Shown: one piece after another, positions 51,286-61,215 of the stretch | Layout of the letters: each line of letters begins with the position of its first letter | Position numbering within the stretch: position 1 is the stretch's first letter | DNA from: an uncultured Victivallis sp. | GTDB taxonomy: Bacteria > Verrucomicrobiota > Lentisphaeria > Victivallales > Victivallaceae | Direction of reading: 5' to 3' | NCBI RefSeq assembly: GCF_944391105.1 | Contig: NZ_CALXSK010000008.1 | Span: 1-64,000, forward strand | DNA length: 64,000 bases | Program-made: the position numbers and the translations under genes | Notes under the pieces: model-generated | Databases searched by the model: none | What the model saw: the letters and a program-made list of their open reading frames with translations, nothing else | What the model was told of the DNA's origin: nothing

Positions 51286-52419
51286 TCAGGGGGCGACACC
51301 TCCCGTCCCCGCGGATTCCCGCGGAATGAAGCGTCCCGGATGTTCCAGGTGTCGAAAGGTGACGGAACCCGGGGCATCAAGCTGATCACGCAATATGGTG
51401 TACAGCAACTTCGAGAGTTCCGGGAACGAGGCTTCGATCGAGGCCAGCGGCGGATCGCATTCCGTGCATTCGGGTTCGTCGTTGAGCCCGATGACCGCGA
51501 CCTCCCCGGGAACCTTCACTCCGGCCCGGCGCAACGCTTTGAGTACGCCGAACGCGCGTTGATCGGTCCCGCAGATCACCGCATCGAACCGAAGTTTCTC
51601 TTCCAGCATGCGGCGGATCGCCCATTCTCCATCTGTGGCGCCCGGGGGACAGAATCGGTAAAGTTCCGAAATATAGGGCAGCCCCGCTTTCGCCAGAGAG
51701 TGACGGAATCTGTGGTAACGGTCGATGGCGTAGCCGTAGTGCGGAATTTCCGGCAGCTCCGGAGACCACAAATCGAGCAGCGCGATCCGCTTCCGGCCTC
51801 CGGCGGCGAGAAAGGAGATCGCGTCATCGAATGCCGGCCCCATGTCGAATCCTGCGGTGTGACAGAAATCCGTCGCCTCGAAATAGCGCCCGACACACAC
51901 TTTCCCGGCGGCGTTCAGCCGTTCGATGACCGGTTTGAGTTCCGGTACGAGCGAGGGGAACAGAAACGCCGGAACGTCACTGCGGTTCAACAACCGTTCT
52001 CCCTCTTCCGGCGTATACCGGTCGTGATCGAAAAAGACCAGGTTTAAAATAAAATTGTCCTTCCGGGCCGCCTCTGCAAAATATTCGAGAGTATACTGGT
52101 GATTGAACCAGTTCGGCGTCTCCTTCGCATTCAGCAGATGCAGGGATGGCATCACCGCCGTGATCATTCGAACCGGACGGGCGGTGTCTCCGGCAGATGG
52201 TTCCGCGCGGAACGTTCCGATGCCGTTTCTGCGGTAGATGAGTCCGCGCGACATTAAATTGAAATAGACCTTGTGCATCGTCGTTCGCGATGTCTCCAGC
52301 TCATCAGCCATCTGCTGTTCCGACGGGATCCGGTCCCCGGGACGGTAGCGCGGCAGCACCTCGCGCAGCAGGTGCCGTTCCAACCGTTCCGACTTCGAGT
52401 TGTTTTCCATAAGTTTCAT
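51286..52419 (-). CDS. GntR-type DNA-binding, LacI-type ligand-binding transcriptional regulator
   Basis: A 377-residue regulator with AraR-like architecture: N-terminal GntR winged helix ([20 protein letters not shown], about 25-44, then [17 protein letters not shown]) and a C-terminal periplasmic-binding-protein-like sugar domain (about 85-355; [49 protein letters not shown]). A sugar effector probably releases repression. ATG 52419 or 52410 may be used. It has its own strong promoter with a downstream palindrome and lies upstream, same strand, of the pseudopilin-glycosidase-MBL genes. Confidence 0.9.
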   Translation of the reverse strand: MKLMENNSKSERLERHLLREVLPRYRPGDRIPSEQQMADELETSRTTMHKVYFNLMSRGLIYRRNGIGTFRAEPSAGDTARPVRMITAVMPSLHLLNAKETPNWFNHQYTLEYFAEAARKDNFILNLVFFDHDRYTPEEGERLLNRSDVPAFLFPSLVPELKPVIERLNAAGKVCVGRYFEATDFCHTAGFDMGPAFDDAISFLAAGGRKRIALLDLWSPELPEIPHYGYAIDRYHRFRHSLAKAGLPYISELYRFCPPGATDGEWAIRRMLEEKLRFDAVICGTDQRAFGVLKALRRAGVKVPGEVAVIGLNDEPECTECDPPLASIEASFPELSKLLYTILRDQLDAPGSVTFRHLEHPGRFIPRESAGTGGVAP

Positions 52420-52433
52420 CTCGTTTTCTAATC

Positions 52434-52493
52434 AGCTGCTAAGCAGCTAAGCGGCCTTCTCTTTCATTATACAAAAAAAGTCGCGCTTGTCAA
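52434..52493 (-). promoter_or_regulatory. Consensus sigma70 promoter and palindromic operator of the GntR/LacI-type gene
   Basis: On the minus strand a perfect TTGACA (52488-52493), 16-bp spacer and perfect TATAAT (52466-52471). Just downstream of the transcription start, AGCTGC-TAA-GCAGCT (52434-52448) is a 15-bp palindrome with perfect 6-bp arms, 15 bases before the ATG. Such a placement suits a self-repressing roadblock. Confidence 0.75.
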
Positions 52494-52632
52494 GTGGTTT
52501 TTTGAAAAAAATGATGATTTTCAAAGAAATGCGACTGGCGGTTTCATGCCTGTGACTCTGTCTCCGGAGAAACGGGGAAGGGGCGGAGAATGCGATTCGG
52601 TCGACGTCAAGGAGAAATTTTATAAGAAATTG

Positions 52633-52651
52633 TTAGGTTAAGCTAATAAAC
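52633..52651. promoter_or_regulatory. DtxR/IdeR-like iron box
   Basis: TTAGGTTAAGCTAATAAAC matches 14 of 19 positions of the DtxR consensus TTAGGTTAGSCTAACCTAA; the left half is nearly perfect. It lies just upstream of the -35 of the dtxR-feoB promoter, which suggests iron control by the DtxR-like product of the first gene. Confidence 0.6.
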
Positions 52652-52654
52652 GGT

Positions 52655-52683
52655 TTGAAATGAACCGCGCGAAATGATATATT
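52655..52683 (+). promoter_or_regulatory. dtxR-feoB promoter
   Basis: TTGAAA (52655-52660), 17-bp spacer and TATATT (52678-52683), 24 bases before the start codon, directly beside the DtxR-like box. Confidence 0.65.
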
Positions 52684-52707
52684 AGAGCCGCGAAAGGAAT
52701 ATGCGTT

Positions 52708-53403
52708 ATGAGCAACAATGTGATTTCCAGCAGCCTGGAAGATTATCTCGAGGCGATCGCCGAGATTATCGAAACCAAAGGCCACGCCCATACCAAAGAT
52801 ATCGCCGAACGGCTTCAGGTGAAAATGCCGTCGGTGACGAATGCGTTGCAGGCGCTCTCGGTTCGGGGGCTTATCAACTATCAGTCGCACAGTCCGGTGG
52901 TTCTGACTAGTCGCGGTGCGGAAATGGCGGCGGTGATTCGCCATCGCCATTCCGTGCTGAAGAGCTTCTTCTCCGGTCTTTTGAAACTTGAGGAGAAGGA
53001 GGCCGACGAAACCGCCTGTAAAATTGAACACGTCATCGGGGAAACGGTTCTCTCCCGCCTGGTCGTTCTCATCGAGGCGATTGCCGGGCGCGAAGACTGT
53101 GCATCGCTGCGCGATTTCCTTGAGACGACCATGCCCAGGGTCAAAACCGAAGTCGCCGAGGGAGAACTTGCGAACGTCATCCCGCTCAACGAACTTCCGA
53201 TCGGACAATCCGCCGTGGTCGTTCAAGTGGATGAAAATCTGCGCGGCGTGAAGAAATTCGCCGATCTCGGCCTCGTCCCCGGCACGCTTCTGCAGGTCGA
53301 GGGGCATGCGCCGTTCGGGGATCTGCTCCGGATCAAGGTCATGGGAAGCAGTCTCTCGCTGCGTTCGCGTGATGCGGCCTTCATCTGCGTCAAGCTGACC
53401 TGA
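52708..53403 (+). CDS. DtxR/MntR-family metal-dependent regulator with C-terminal FeoA domain
   Basis: A 231-residue regulator: winged helix SLEDYLEAIAEIIETKGHAH and TKDIAERLQVKMPSVTNALQ (about 9-50), dimerisation and metal site with RHRHSVLKSFF (about 78-88) and KIEHVIGE (about 103-110), and a C-terminal FeoA/SH3-like domain (about 155-230; IPLNELPIGQSAVVVQV, FADLGLVPGTLLQVEG). It should bind Fe2+ (or Mn2+) and repress feoB when metal is ample. No separate feoA gene exists here, so this domain may also serve FeoB. feoB follows after 80 bases. Confidence 0.9.
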   Translation: MSNNVISSSLEDYLEAIAEIIETKGHAHTKDIAERLQVKMPSVTNALQALSVRGLINYQSHSPVVLTSRGAEMAAVIRHRHSVLKSFFSGLLKLEEKEADETACKIEHVIGETVLSRLVVLIEAIAGREDCASLRDFLETTMPRVKTEVAEGELANVIPLNELPIGQSAVVVQVDENLRGVKKFADLGLVPGTLLQVEGHAPFGDLLRIKVMGSSLSLRSRDAAFICVKLT

Positions 53404-53483
53404 GGGGGGCTTTTTTCTGAAAAAGTGTTTAGCGGATTCTAATTTTTGAAGCTATCGTCTTAATTGCAAGGATATTGGTTCCT

Positions 53484-55685
53484 ATGGAAAGCAAAGTTTT
53501 CAGGATCGCCCTGGCCGGTAATCCGAACTGCGGAAAAACCACGATATTCAATCGGCTGACCGGCACGCGGCAGCATGTCGGCAACTATCCGGGCGTCACG
53601 GTCGAACGCAAGACGGGGGTCTGCCGGATCGGGGACTTCCGGGCCGAAATCATCGATCTGCCCGGTATTTACAGTTTGTCCTCCTCTTCTCCGGAGGAGA
53701 AAGTCGCCTTTCAGGAGCTGCTCAATGACGACATCGACCTGATCCTCAACGTCATCGACGCGGGCAACGCGCAGCGCAACATGTATCTCACGACGCAGTT
53801 GACGGAGCTGGATATTCCCATGCTGCTCGCGTTCAACATGATCGACGATGCGGAGAAACAGGGGCTCGTCTTTGACTTCGGTAAACTCGAACAGTTTTTC
53901 GGCGCTCCGATCGTGAAGACGATCGGCTCATCCGGCGTCGGTCTTGAAGAGCTCAAGAGTGCGATCTGCGCAATCCGGGACAATCCGTCTCCACAGCGTC
54001 CGGTCAAGCCGAAGTACGGACCGAAGACCGATGAGGCGATCCGCGCTCTCACAGCCGGAATCGCGGCGCTGAACCTTCCCGAAACACGTCGGATTCCCGC
54101 CCGTTATTTCGCGATCAAGGTGCTTGAGGACGACCCTGCGATCTGTTCCAGACCGGGGTTTGAACCGTTTTGCCGGGAGGCCGGGGAGTGGAGGCGTCAG
54201 ATCGCGGCCCGCAACGGCATCAACAGCCGGACGCTGATGGCGGACGTTCGCTACGGCGTGATTGCCGGCGCCTGCCGTGAAGCGATCACGATCAGCAGCG
54301 ACCGTCGCCGCCAGTTGTCGGATGTGATCGACAAATATGTGACGAACCGATTTCTCGGGGTGCCGATCTTTCTGCTGATGATGTACCTCGTGTTCGAATT
54401 CACCTTCACGCTCGGGCAGTTCCCGATGGATTACCTGGAGATGTTCTTCGGGTGGCTTGGTGAGTCCGTGACGGCGATCTGGCCGGCGGGACACGGGGAG
54501 TTTCTGCGGCGACTGATCGTGGAGGGAATCATCGGCGGTGTCGGCGGAGTGCTTGTTTTTCTGCCGAACATTCTCTTTCTCTTTCTCGCCATCGCAATTC
54601 TGGAAGGAACCGGGTACATGGCCCGGGCCGCGTTCGTCATGGATGGATTCATGCACATGTTCGGACTGCACGGCAAGAGCTTCATCCCGATGCTGATCGG
54701 TTTCGGCTGCTCGGTTCCGGCCGTGATGGCGACCCGGACGATCGACAATGAAAGCGACCGCCGGACCACGATCATGGTCGTGCCGTTTATCAGCTGCGGC
54801 GCACGGCTGCCGATTTATTCGATGTTGATCCCGGCGTTTTTCGCTCTCAAATACCAGGCGCTGGTCATGTGGATTCTCTACTTGATCGGACTGGTTGTTG
54901 CGCTCGGTTGTGCGCTGGCGTTGAAATCCACGCTCTTCAAGGGGGAGGGGGAGGTGTTCGTCATGGAACTGCCTCCGTATCGGCTGCCGACGCTGCGCAG
55001 CATCCTCATTCTGATGTGGGAGAAAACCTCGCTCTATCTGCAGAAAGCCGGAACGCTGATTCTTCTGGCGTCGATCATCCTCTTTGTCATCAACACCTTC
55101 CCGGAGAAGAGCGACTATTCGAAAGATTATGATGCCGCTATTGAACAAGTGCAGAATTCCTCCTTGGCCGAGGCGGAGAAGACAATGGCTGTATCTACCC
55201 TTGAAGCGGAACGGAAAGGCGAAGCGCTCGAATATTCGATCGCCGGACGGATCGGCAAGGGACTGGAAACGGTCATGAAGCCGATCGGGTTCGACTGGCG
55301 CGTGAGTTCCGCGCTGATCGGTGCGTTCGCGGCCAAGGAGCTTTTTGTCGCCCAGCTTGGAATTCTTTATTCCGTCGGGGACTCCGAAGCGGCGGAGGGG
55401 ACGCTGCAGCGTGCGCTCCGGAACAGTTACACTCCGCTTCAGGGATTCTGCATCATGCTCTTTTGTCTGCTGACGGTTCCCTGTGTCGCGACGATGGCGG
55501 TGGTGCGGCGCGAGTCGAATTCATGGAAGTTCATGTTCGGGCAGATTCTGCTTTTCACCGTGATCGCTTATACGATTACCCTCATCGTCTTCCAGACCGG
55601 TTCGCTTCTGAACATCGGAACTTCGATTTCCGCGCCGGAGGAGACTGCGGTTGTCGAATCCGCCGGAATCGGGGCGGCACGATGA
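53484..55685 (+). CDS. feoB: Ferrous iron transport protein B
   Basis: A 733-residue Fe2+ transporter. N-terminal G domain: G1 GNPNCGKTTIFNRLTG (about 11-26), switch NYPGVTVERK, G3 DLPGIYSLSS (about 59), G4 NMID (about 120). Membrane part: nucleoside-gate-like pairs including GCSVPAVMATRTI and PFISCGARLPIYSML (Cys residues that may contact iron), then AAKELFVAQLG. The ATG at 53484 is preferred; AAGGA lies 11 bases upstream. Cotranscribed with the DtxR-FeoA gene; an HD-domain gene overlaps its stop by 4 bases. Marks an anaerobic or low-oxygen life. Confidence 0.96.
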   Translation: MESKVFRIALAGNPNCGKTTIFNRLTGTRQHVGNYPGVTVERKTGVCRIGDFRAEIIDLPGIYSLSSSSPEEKVAFQELLNDDIDLILNVIDAGNAQRNMYLTTQLTELDIPMLLAFNMIDDAEKQGLVFDFGKLEQFFGAPIVKTIGSSGVGLEELKSAICAIRDNPSPQRPVKPKYGPKTDEAIRALTAGIAALNLPETRRIPARYFAIKVLEDDPAICSRPGFEPFCREAGEWRRQIAARNGINSRTLMADVRYGVIAGACREAITISSDRRRQLSDVIDKYVTNRFLGVPIFLLMMYLVFEFTFTLGQFPMDYLEMFFGWLGESVTAIWPAGHGEFLRRLIVEGIIGGVGGVLVFLPNILFLFLAIAILEGTGYMARAAFVMDGFMHMFGLHGKSFIPMLIGFGCSVPAVMATRTIDNESDRRTTIMVVPFISCGARLPIYSMLIPAFFALKYQALVMWILYLIGLVVALGCALALKSTLFKGEGEVFVMELPPYRLPTLRSILILMWEKTSLYLQKAGTLILLASIILFVINTFPEKSDYSKDYDAAIEQVQNSSLAEAEKTMAVSTLEAERKGEALEYSIAGRIGKGLETVMKPIGFDWRVSSALIGAFAAKELFVAQLGILYSVGDSEAAEGTLQRALRNSYTPLQGFCIMLFCLLTVPCVATMAVVRRESNSWKFMFGQILLFTVIAYTITLIVFQTGSLLNIGTSISAPEETAVVESAGIGAAR

Positions 55686-56389
55686 CCGACAGCGAATTCG
55701 AGGCGAAGTTCCGGGCGATTGCCGCGACGGTGCGGCAGAAGCTCGAACACTCGAGCGGCTGCCATGATTTCGACCATACGCAGCGTGTTCTGGCGAACGC
55801 AATGCGTCTGGCGGACGAATTACCGCCGGCCGACCGCCGGGTTGTCCGCATGGCGGCGCTGCTGCATGACATCGCCCGGCCGGAGGAGATGGCCGACGAA
55901 GGGCGGACCTGCCATGCCGAGCTCGGTGCCGAACTGGTTGTCCCGCTGCTGCGTGAAGCCGGGTTCGGGGAGGCTTTCACTGCGCATGTGTCGGCGGCGG
56001 TTCTGACCCATCGTTACCGATCGGGACGGATTCCGGCCTCTCTTGAGGCGGAGATCGTCTATGATGCGGACAAACTTGATTCCCTTGGCGCGGTCGGTAT
56101 CGGCCGGGCGTTTTTGTTTGCGGGACGTGTTCATGCGCGACTGCACAATACGGAGAAGGAGGCGGTTCTCTCTCCCGCATACAGCCGTGAGGATACGGCC
56201 TACCGCGAGTATCTTGTGAAGTTGCGACATCTGCCGGGCGGGATGCTGACGGAGCCGGGCAGACGGATCGCCCGGGGACGTGCCCGGTTTATGCGGACCT
56301 TTTTTCGGCGATTGAATGAAGAAACCGGACTGAATCTCGACTCGGAGCATCACGTTCCCGCGGCAGACAGTGACGGTGCAATCCATTGA
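55682..56389 (+). CDS. HD-domain hydrolase
   Basis: A 235-residue HD-superfamily metal-dependent phosphohydrolase. Motifs: HDFDHTQRVL (about 25), LLHDIARPE with the HD pair (about 60), CHAELGAE, LTHRYRSG and IVYDADKLDSLGAVGIGRAF (about 125). It resembles the YedJ/YpgQ-like uncharacterised phosphohydrolases. It overlaps the feoB stop by 4 bases (ATGA), so it is translated with feoB. A nucleotide substrate is likely, its role with iron uptake is not evident. Confidence 0.87.
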   Translation: MTDSEFEAKFRAIAATVRQKLEHSSGCHDFDHTQRVLANAMRLADELPPADRRVVRMAALLHDIARPEEMADEGRTCHAELGAELVVPLLREAGFGEAFTAHVSAAVLTHRYRSGRIPASLEAEIVYDADKLDSLGAVGIGRAFLFAGRVHARLHNTEKEAVLSPAYSREDTAYREYLVKLRHLPGGMLTEPGRRIARGRARFMRTFFRRLNEETGLNLDSEHHVPAADSDGAIH

Positions 56390-56427
56390 TTTTCCATTGA
56401 AACCCGTGCGGAAACGGAAGGAGGAAT

Positions 56428-58143
56428 ATGTTGAAAAAGCTGAATTGGATCTCCGGAATCTCCCTGCTTGCCGCCTGGGGCGCGGCTGGTCTGGATGTGC
56501 CCGCCGTTCCGGCAGAAGTCGGAGCCGAGATGCCGTTCGTCACCTGCCTGGCTGCGGACGCCGATCACAACGGAACTCTGCTGCGGTCGGTGACGCGTGG
56601 CGATATCGCCACTGAGGCGGTCACGCGCCGCGCGGTTCGTCTGGAACGCGCGGGAGAGCACATCCGCTTCCGTGCTCCGAAACCGTTCAATGCGATCGTT
56701 GTGCGCTACTGTATTTCGGATGCGCCGCGGGGCGGGGGCATTGACGCGTCACTGACCGTTGCGGCCGACGGCAAACCGGCGGCGAAGCTGCCGCTTCATT
56801 CGCGCTACACCTGGCTCTATGCCGATTCCGACGGAGGGTTGGCGGAGGATCCGGCGACAGCCGGAAAACCCGGCGGGTTTGCGCGCAATTTCTTTGATGA
56901 GGCGCGGATGCTCTTCGACCGCGAATTCCCTGCGGGCACGGTACTGACGCTTCAGAAGGCGACGGGGGACGACGCGGCTTTTTATGTGATTGATCTGGTC
57001 GATTTTGAACTGGTTCCGCCAGAAATCCCATGTCCGGCGGATGCGCTCGCCATAACGGATTTCGGCGCTGTCGCCGATGATGACAAGGATGATACGGCCG
57101 CTTTGCGCAAATGTGTGGAAGAAGCGAGGAAACAGAAGAAAAAGGTTTACATCCCCCGCGGCGTATTCCGGCAGGATGGCCTTCTGGATCTGGACGGCGT
57201 CACGGTCTGCGGCGCGGGCATGTGGTACACGACGATCACAACCCACGCGCTGCCGCCGCCGAATGGCCCCTGGAGCGGCAATCTGGGATTTGCTCTGGCC
57301 GGCCGGGAGATCGAAATCCGGGATCTGCACATCATCGGGCAGAGCCGGACGCGCAACCGTCCGTTCCAGCGCGGAGTGATCGGTTCCGGGGAGAAATTCA
57401 AAATCGAACGGCTCTGGATCGAACGCTGCGGCGTCGGCATCTGGATCGGAGAGTGCCGGGACGGCGTGATTCGCGACTGCCGATTCCGCAACAACAAAGC
57501 CGACGGAATCAACGTCAACAACAACTCCCATCGCGTGGTGATAGAGAACTGCCATGCGCGCGGCAACGGTGATGATTCATTCGCTGCGTTCTCCAATTCC
57601 GACAAGGGGGGCGGTCTGACCGGTGGAAACAGCGACATCCTTTTCCGGCGCAACACCTCCGAATCGAACTGGTGGGGGAACGGCATCGGCTTGTACGGCG
57701 GAAAAAACATCGTTGCGGAAGCAAATCTTGTCCGGGCGGCGCATCCCGTTGCCGGAATCCAGGTTTCGACCGGACACAGTGCCTGGCCGTTTGAGAGCGT
57801 CATGGTTCGGGACAACTGGATCGTCGACTGCGGCGGCGTGAACTGGAGACAGCAGTTCGGGTCGATCTGGGTTCATTCGCCCGGCACGCCGATTGAAGGG
57901 GCGGTCTTCGAACGGAACACCGTTCTCAACGGCCAGAACGACGCTGTGAAACTTCAGGGTGGAAACACGATTTCGCTTCTGCTCAAGGACAACCGGGTTT
58001 TCGGAACCACCGGGGACGGCGTTCGGATTCTGGGCAATGTCCGCGGACGCGTCATGCTGGACGGCAACCATTTTCAATCGATCGGCGGCCGCGAGCTGCG
58101 GAACGATGCCGGGAAGGCGGTTCAGCTCGTCGAGAAGAAGTGA
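56428..58143 (+). CDS. Secreted right-handed beta-helix protein, GH87-like
   Basis: A 571-residue exported protein. A signal-like N-terminus (about 1-22), a beta-sandwich of about 160 residues (possibly CBM35-like) and a parallel beta-helix from residue 205. The helix begins ITDFGAVADDDKDDTAALRK, the pectate-lyase-3 entry motif. Central turns NNKADGINVNNNSHRVVIEN and ARGNGDDSFAAFSN (about 355-390) resemble the active-site region of alpha-1,3-glucanases/mycodextranases (GH87), where Asp residues are catalytic. GGAGG precedes the ATG. It is monocistronic. GH87 is by recall; a related polysaccharide lyase or GH is possible. Confidence 0.78.
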   Translation: MLKKLNWISGISLLAAWGAAGLDVPAVPAEVGAEMPFVTCLAADADHNGTLLRSVTRGDIATEAVTRRAVRLERAGEHIRFRAPKPFNAIVVRYCISDAPRGGGIDASLTVAADGKPAAKLPLHSRYTWLYADSDGGLAEDPATAGKPGGFARNFFDEARMLFDREFPAGTVLTLQKATGDDAAFYVIDLVDFELVPPEIPCPADALAITDFGAVADDDKDDTAALRKCVEEARKQKKKVYIPRGVFRQDGLLDLDGVTVCGAGMWYTTITTHALPPPNGPWSGNLGFALAGREIEIRDLHIIGQSRTRNRPFQRGVIGSGEKFKIERLWIERCGVGIWIGECRDGVIRDCRFRNNKADGINVNNNSHRVVIENCHARGNGDDSFAAFSNSDKGGGLTGGNSDILFRRNTSESNWWGNGIGLYGGKNIVAEANLVRAAHPVAGIQVSTGHSAWPFESVMVRDNWIVDCGGVNWRQQFGSIWVHSPGTPIEGAVFERNTVLNGQNDAVKLQGGNTISLLLKDNRVFGTTGDGVRILGNVRGRVMLDGNHFQSIGGRELRNDAGKAVQLVEKK

Positions 58144-58149
58144 CCGTAA

Positions 58150-58189
58150 TCGGAAAAATATAAAACGACGCCGGATCACTCCGGCGTCG
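58150..58189 (-). terminator. Intrinsic terminator of the Ca2+-ATPase gene
   Basis: A perfect 10-bp stem (CGACGCCGGA at 58166-58175, TCCGGCGTCG at 58180-58189) with a 4-base loop. On the minus strand TTTTATATTTTT follows. It sits between two convergent genes. Confidence 0.88.
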
Positions 58190-58210
58190 CAACGATGATG
58201 ACCATGCGCG

Positions 58211-61114
58211 TCAGGCCCGGCGGATCAGCCGGTAAAGTTCTCTCCCCCAGAGGATCAAACTCGTCAGGACGATGATTGCGACCCATTCGAGGATCGAGAG
58301 CGGCGTCGTTCGGAAGACCCGCCCGCCGAACTGCACCATGATGATCTGCCCGACCAGAATTCCGGCGGCGATCATTGCGAAGGCGCGGTTCCCGAGCAGA
58401 TGACGGAAGATCGACTCCCCGGTTCCAAAGCACTTCGCATTGAAGAGATTCCAGAACTGCAGCATCACGAATACGCAGAAGAAGATCGTGAGCTCATGGT
58501 TGTTTGCCGCGGAATTTTCTTCCAGCCCGAGATTCCGGATATGGATGAGCAATCCGACCAGCGCCGCGAGAAAGACCACCGCGCCGCAGGCGATCCCGCG
58601 CCACATCGCCGGTGTGACGATGAACGCACTGTTTTTGCGCGGCGGCAGATTCATGACCTTCGGATCGGGCGGTTCGGTCGCGAGAGCAAGCGCCGCAAAG
58701 GTATCCATGATGAGGTTGACCCAGAGCATCTGAATGACAGTGAGCGGCAGATCGATGCCGATGAAGGGACCCGCCATTGCAATGGTCAGCGCCACAACGT
58801 TCACTGTAAGCTGGAAGAGCAGGAACCGCTGGATGTTACGGTAGAGCGAACGTCCCCACATGACCGCGTTCACGATGCTGCCGAACGAATCGTCGAGCAG
58901 GATGATGTCCGCCGCCTCCTTGGCGACGGAAGTGCCGGTTTTACCCATGGCGATGCCGACATCGGCACAGTTCAGCGCGGGAGCGTCGTTTGTGCCGTCA
59001 CCCGTGACGGCGACGACCTCGCCGCAGCTCTTCAGCGCACGGACGAGCTTGAGCTTGTCGTTCGGCCTGGCCCGTGCCATGATCCGCAGTTTGCAGGCGG
59101 CTGCAACCGCCTCTTCATCGGAGAGCGCGGCGAACTGGGCTCCCGTCAGAATGGTTCCTTCCGCGGGCGTCTCCTCATCCCAGAGGTGGATCTGGCGGCC
59201 GATTTCGCGGGCGGTCTCCGGATTGTCGCCCGTGACCATTTTGACCTGGATTCCGGCGCGGTAGCAACGGGCGATCGCATCGGGAACGTCGGGGCGGACC
59301 GGGTCGGCGATCGCCGTGAATCCCAGCCATGTAAGCTCTTTGGCCACGTCGGCGAGTTCGTCGGATTCTCCCGGGTTCTCGCAGAAGGCGAATCCGAGGG
59401 TACGCATGCCGCGAGCCTGCCAGGTTTTCAGTTCGGCGAGCTGTTTGCGCTTGAGTTCGTCGGTCAGCGGAACGGTCCCTTCTGCCGTTTCGCAGCTCGA
59501 ACAGAGATTCAGCAGAATTTCCGGAGCTCCCTTCGCGAGCAACAGGTGTTTCCCATCCGGTGATATCCCGCTGGTGGCCATGAACTTGCGTTCGGTCGTA
59601 AAGGTCCACTGGCGGGTGATGGAAAACGAAGAGCGGATCGTTTCATAATTGATTTTCTGCGCATCGAGCCAGAGCAGCAGCGCTCCCTCCGTCGGATTCC
59701 CGATCGGCTGCGGATCTGCGGGGTCGACGCGGGAGAGGTTTGCGGTCGAGTTCCCGGCGATGCAGAGCGCGAGGAATTTGAGTTCCTCCGGACTCCGCCC
59801 GAGGCGGGGAAACGATGCCTCCTGCACGCGCATCCGGTTCATGGTCAGCGTTCCGGTCTTGTCGGTGCAGATGACGGTCGCCGCGCCGATGGTTTCGCAC
59901 GCGTGCATCTTGCGCACGAGGTTGTTGGCGGCAGTCATCCGGCGCATGGAGTAGGCGAGGCTCAACGTGACGCTCATCGCGAGTCCCTCCGGAACCGCGA
60001 CGACGATGAGCGTTACGGCGATCATGAAAAACGTGATGAATTTCGGAAGCGCCTCCGGAGCAATCCATTCGCGGACCGTGTCGGGCAGCGTGCCGGTCAT
60101 TGCCATGATTCCGAGTCCCGCTCCGGCGATGACAGCCCCCGCGACAATGAAGAGGATCCAGCTCAAAAATCCTTTGCTGCGCAGAAACTTCGGAAGCGGC
60201 GAACGTCCCTTGACGAGTTCCACCGCGTCACAGATGACCGGCAGCCACACCTGGGTCAGCGCCACAAGGATGCCGATCATCAGAATCCCAGAAACGGTCC
60301 ATTGCGCGGCGTTCTGAACGAGTTTTTTCGCGAAGATTCCCTCGGTGACAAGCGCGATGAACGTGATTGCCGCAATCGTGAATCCGACCACGCCGATGAG
60401 CTTGCCCAGTTTGGAGAGCTGGCGATTCAGCGGAGTTTCGGTATCGCTTTTTTCGGCGGCCGCGACTGCGGTACGGCCGATTTCCGTATTGGCACCGACG
60501 GCGGTGATTTCGAGGTAGCCGTAGCCGTCGACGGCGGTGGTTCCCCGAAGAACCAGCGTGGCAGGATAGGTTTCCTCCGGATGGTCGTCGCGGGCAGCCT
60601 CCTCCTCGGTCATTTTGACGACCGGATCGGATTCCCCGGTCAGCCTGGACTGGTCGATCTGCAGATTGACCGCTTCGAGCACCTTGCCGTCGGCGGGGGC
60701 CTCTTCTCCATTTTCGAGGAAGAGAATGTCTCCGACAACGAGTTCCCGCTTCGGAATCTGGCGGAACTCTCCGTCACGGATGACCTTGACCGGCGTATCG
60801 TCATTGATTTTGTTCAGGATGTCGAACTCCTTCTCCGCCCGGAATTCGTTCAGGAACGAGAGGCCGGTTGCGAGCAGTACGGCGATGATGATTCCGGCTC
60901 CTTCGACCCATCCGCCCGTCACCATCGAAATGACCGCGGCGATGATGAGGATTCGGATGACCGGATCATCGAATTTGGCGAGAAACTGCCGATACCATGG
61001 GTCCCGCTCCGGCGGGGCCATCAGGTTTTCGCCGTGTTCACGGCGGCTTGCTTCCACTTCAGCGGCGGAGAGTCCGCGATAGCGGACAGTGCCGCGATTG
61101 TTGTTTTCGTCCAT
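58211..61114 (-). CDS. Cation-translocating P-type ATPase, Ca2+ (PMCA/SERCA-like)
   Basis: A 967-residue P2-type ATPase. Actuator motif SRLTGESDPVV (about 165), helix-4 motif VAVPEGLAMSVTLSLAYSM (about 375), phosphorylation site ICDTKTG-type sequence reading VICTDKTGTLTMNRM (about 417), nucleotide domain KGAPEIL, hinge VTGDGTNDAPAL, and six C-terminal helices. PEGL in helix 4 with the PMCA layout points to Ca2+ export. Between helices 3 and 4 there is an additional stretch of about 100 residues with hydrophobic segments (AQWTVSGILMIGILVAL, then WILFIVAGAVIAGAGLGI). The start at 61114 is set by GGAG. Confidence 0.92.
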   Translation of the reverse strand: MDENNNRGTVRYRGLSAAEVEASRREHGENLMAPPERDPWYRQFLAKFDDPVIRILIIAAVISMVTGGWVEGAGIIIAVLLATGLSFLNEFRAEKEFDILNKINDDTPVKVIRDGEFRQIPKRELVVGDILFLENGEEAPADGKVLEAVNLQIDQSRLTGESDPVVKMTEEEAARDDHPEETYPATLVLRGTTAVDGYGYLEITAVGANTEIGRTAVAAAEKSDTETPLNRQLSKLGKLIGVVGFTIAAITFIALVTEGIFAKKLVQNAAQWTVSGILMIGILVALTQVWLPVICDAVELVKGRSPLPKFLRSKGFLSWILFIVAGAVIAGAGLGIMAMTGTLPDTVREWIAPEALPKFITFFMIAVTLIVVAVPEGLAMSVTLSLAYSMRRMTAANNLVRKMHACETIGAATVICTDKTGTLTMNRMRVQEASFPRLGRSPEELKFLALCIAGNSTANLSRVDPADPQPIGNPTEGALLLWLDAQKINYETIRSSFSITRQWTFTTERKFMATSGISPDGKHLLLAKGAPEILLNLCSSCETAEGTVPLTDELKRKQLAELKTWQARGMRTLGFAFCENPGESDELADVAKELTWLGFTAIADPVRPDVPDAIARCYRAGIQVKMVTGDNPETAREIGRQIHLWDEETPAEGTILTGAQFAALSDEEAVAAACKLRIMARARPNDKLKLVRALKSCGEVVAVTGDGTNDAPALNCADVGIAMGKTGTSVAKEAADIILLDDSFGSIVNAVMWGRSLYRNIQRFLLFQLTVNVVALTIAMAGPFIGIDLPLTVIQMLWVNLIMDTFAALALATEPPDPKVMNLPPRKNSAFIVTPAMWRGIACGAVVFLAALVGLLIHIRNLGLEENSAANNHELTIFFCVFVMLQFWNLFNAKCFGTGESIFRHLLGNRAFAMIAAGILVGQIIMVQFGGRVFRTTPLSILEWVAIIVLTSLILWGRELYRLIRRA

Positions 61115-61215
61115 AGTACTCCAGAATGATGAAAGTTGCCCGTTAATGTTTATTTTTAATAAAAATACATCCATCCGTTTTTTTATCCAGAGCGAAACGA
61201 AAAATTAACGCAATT

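Noticed and set aside
52501..52525. Inverted repeat TTTGAAAA/TTTTCAAA as a terminator
   Set aside because: AT-only stem between two divergent promoters with no gene ending nearby; probably chance in an AT-rich stretch.
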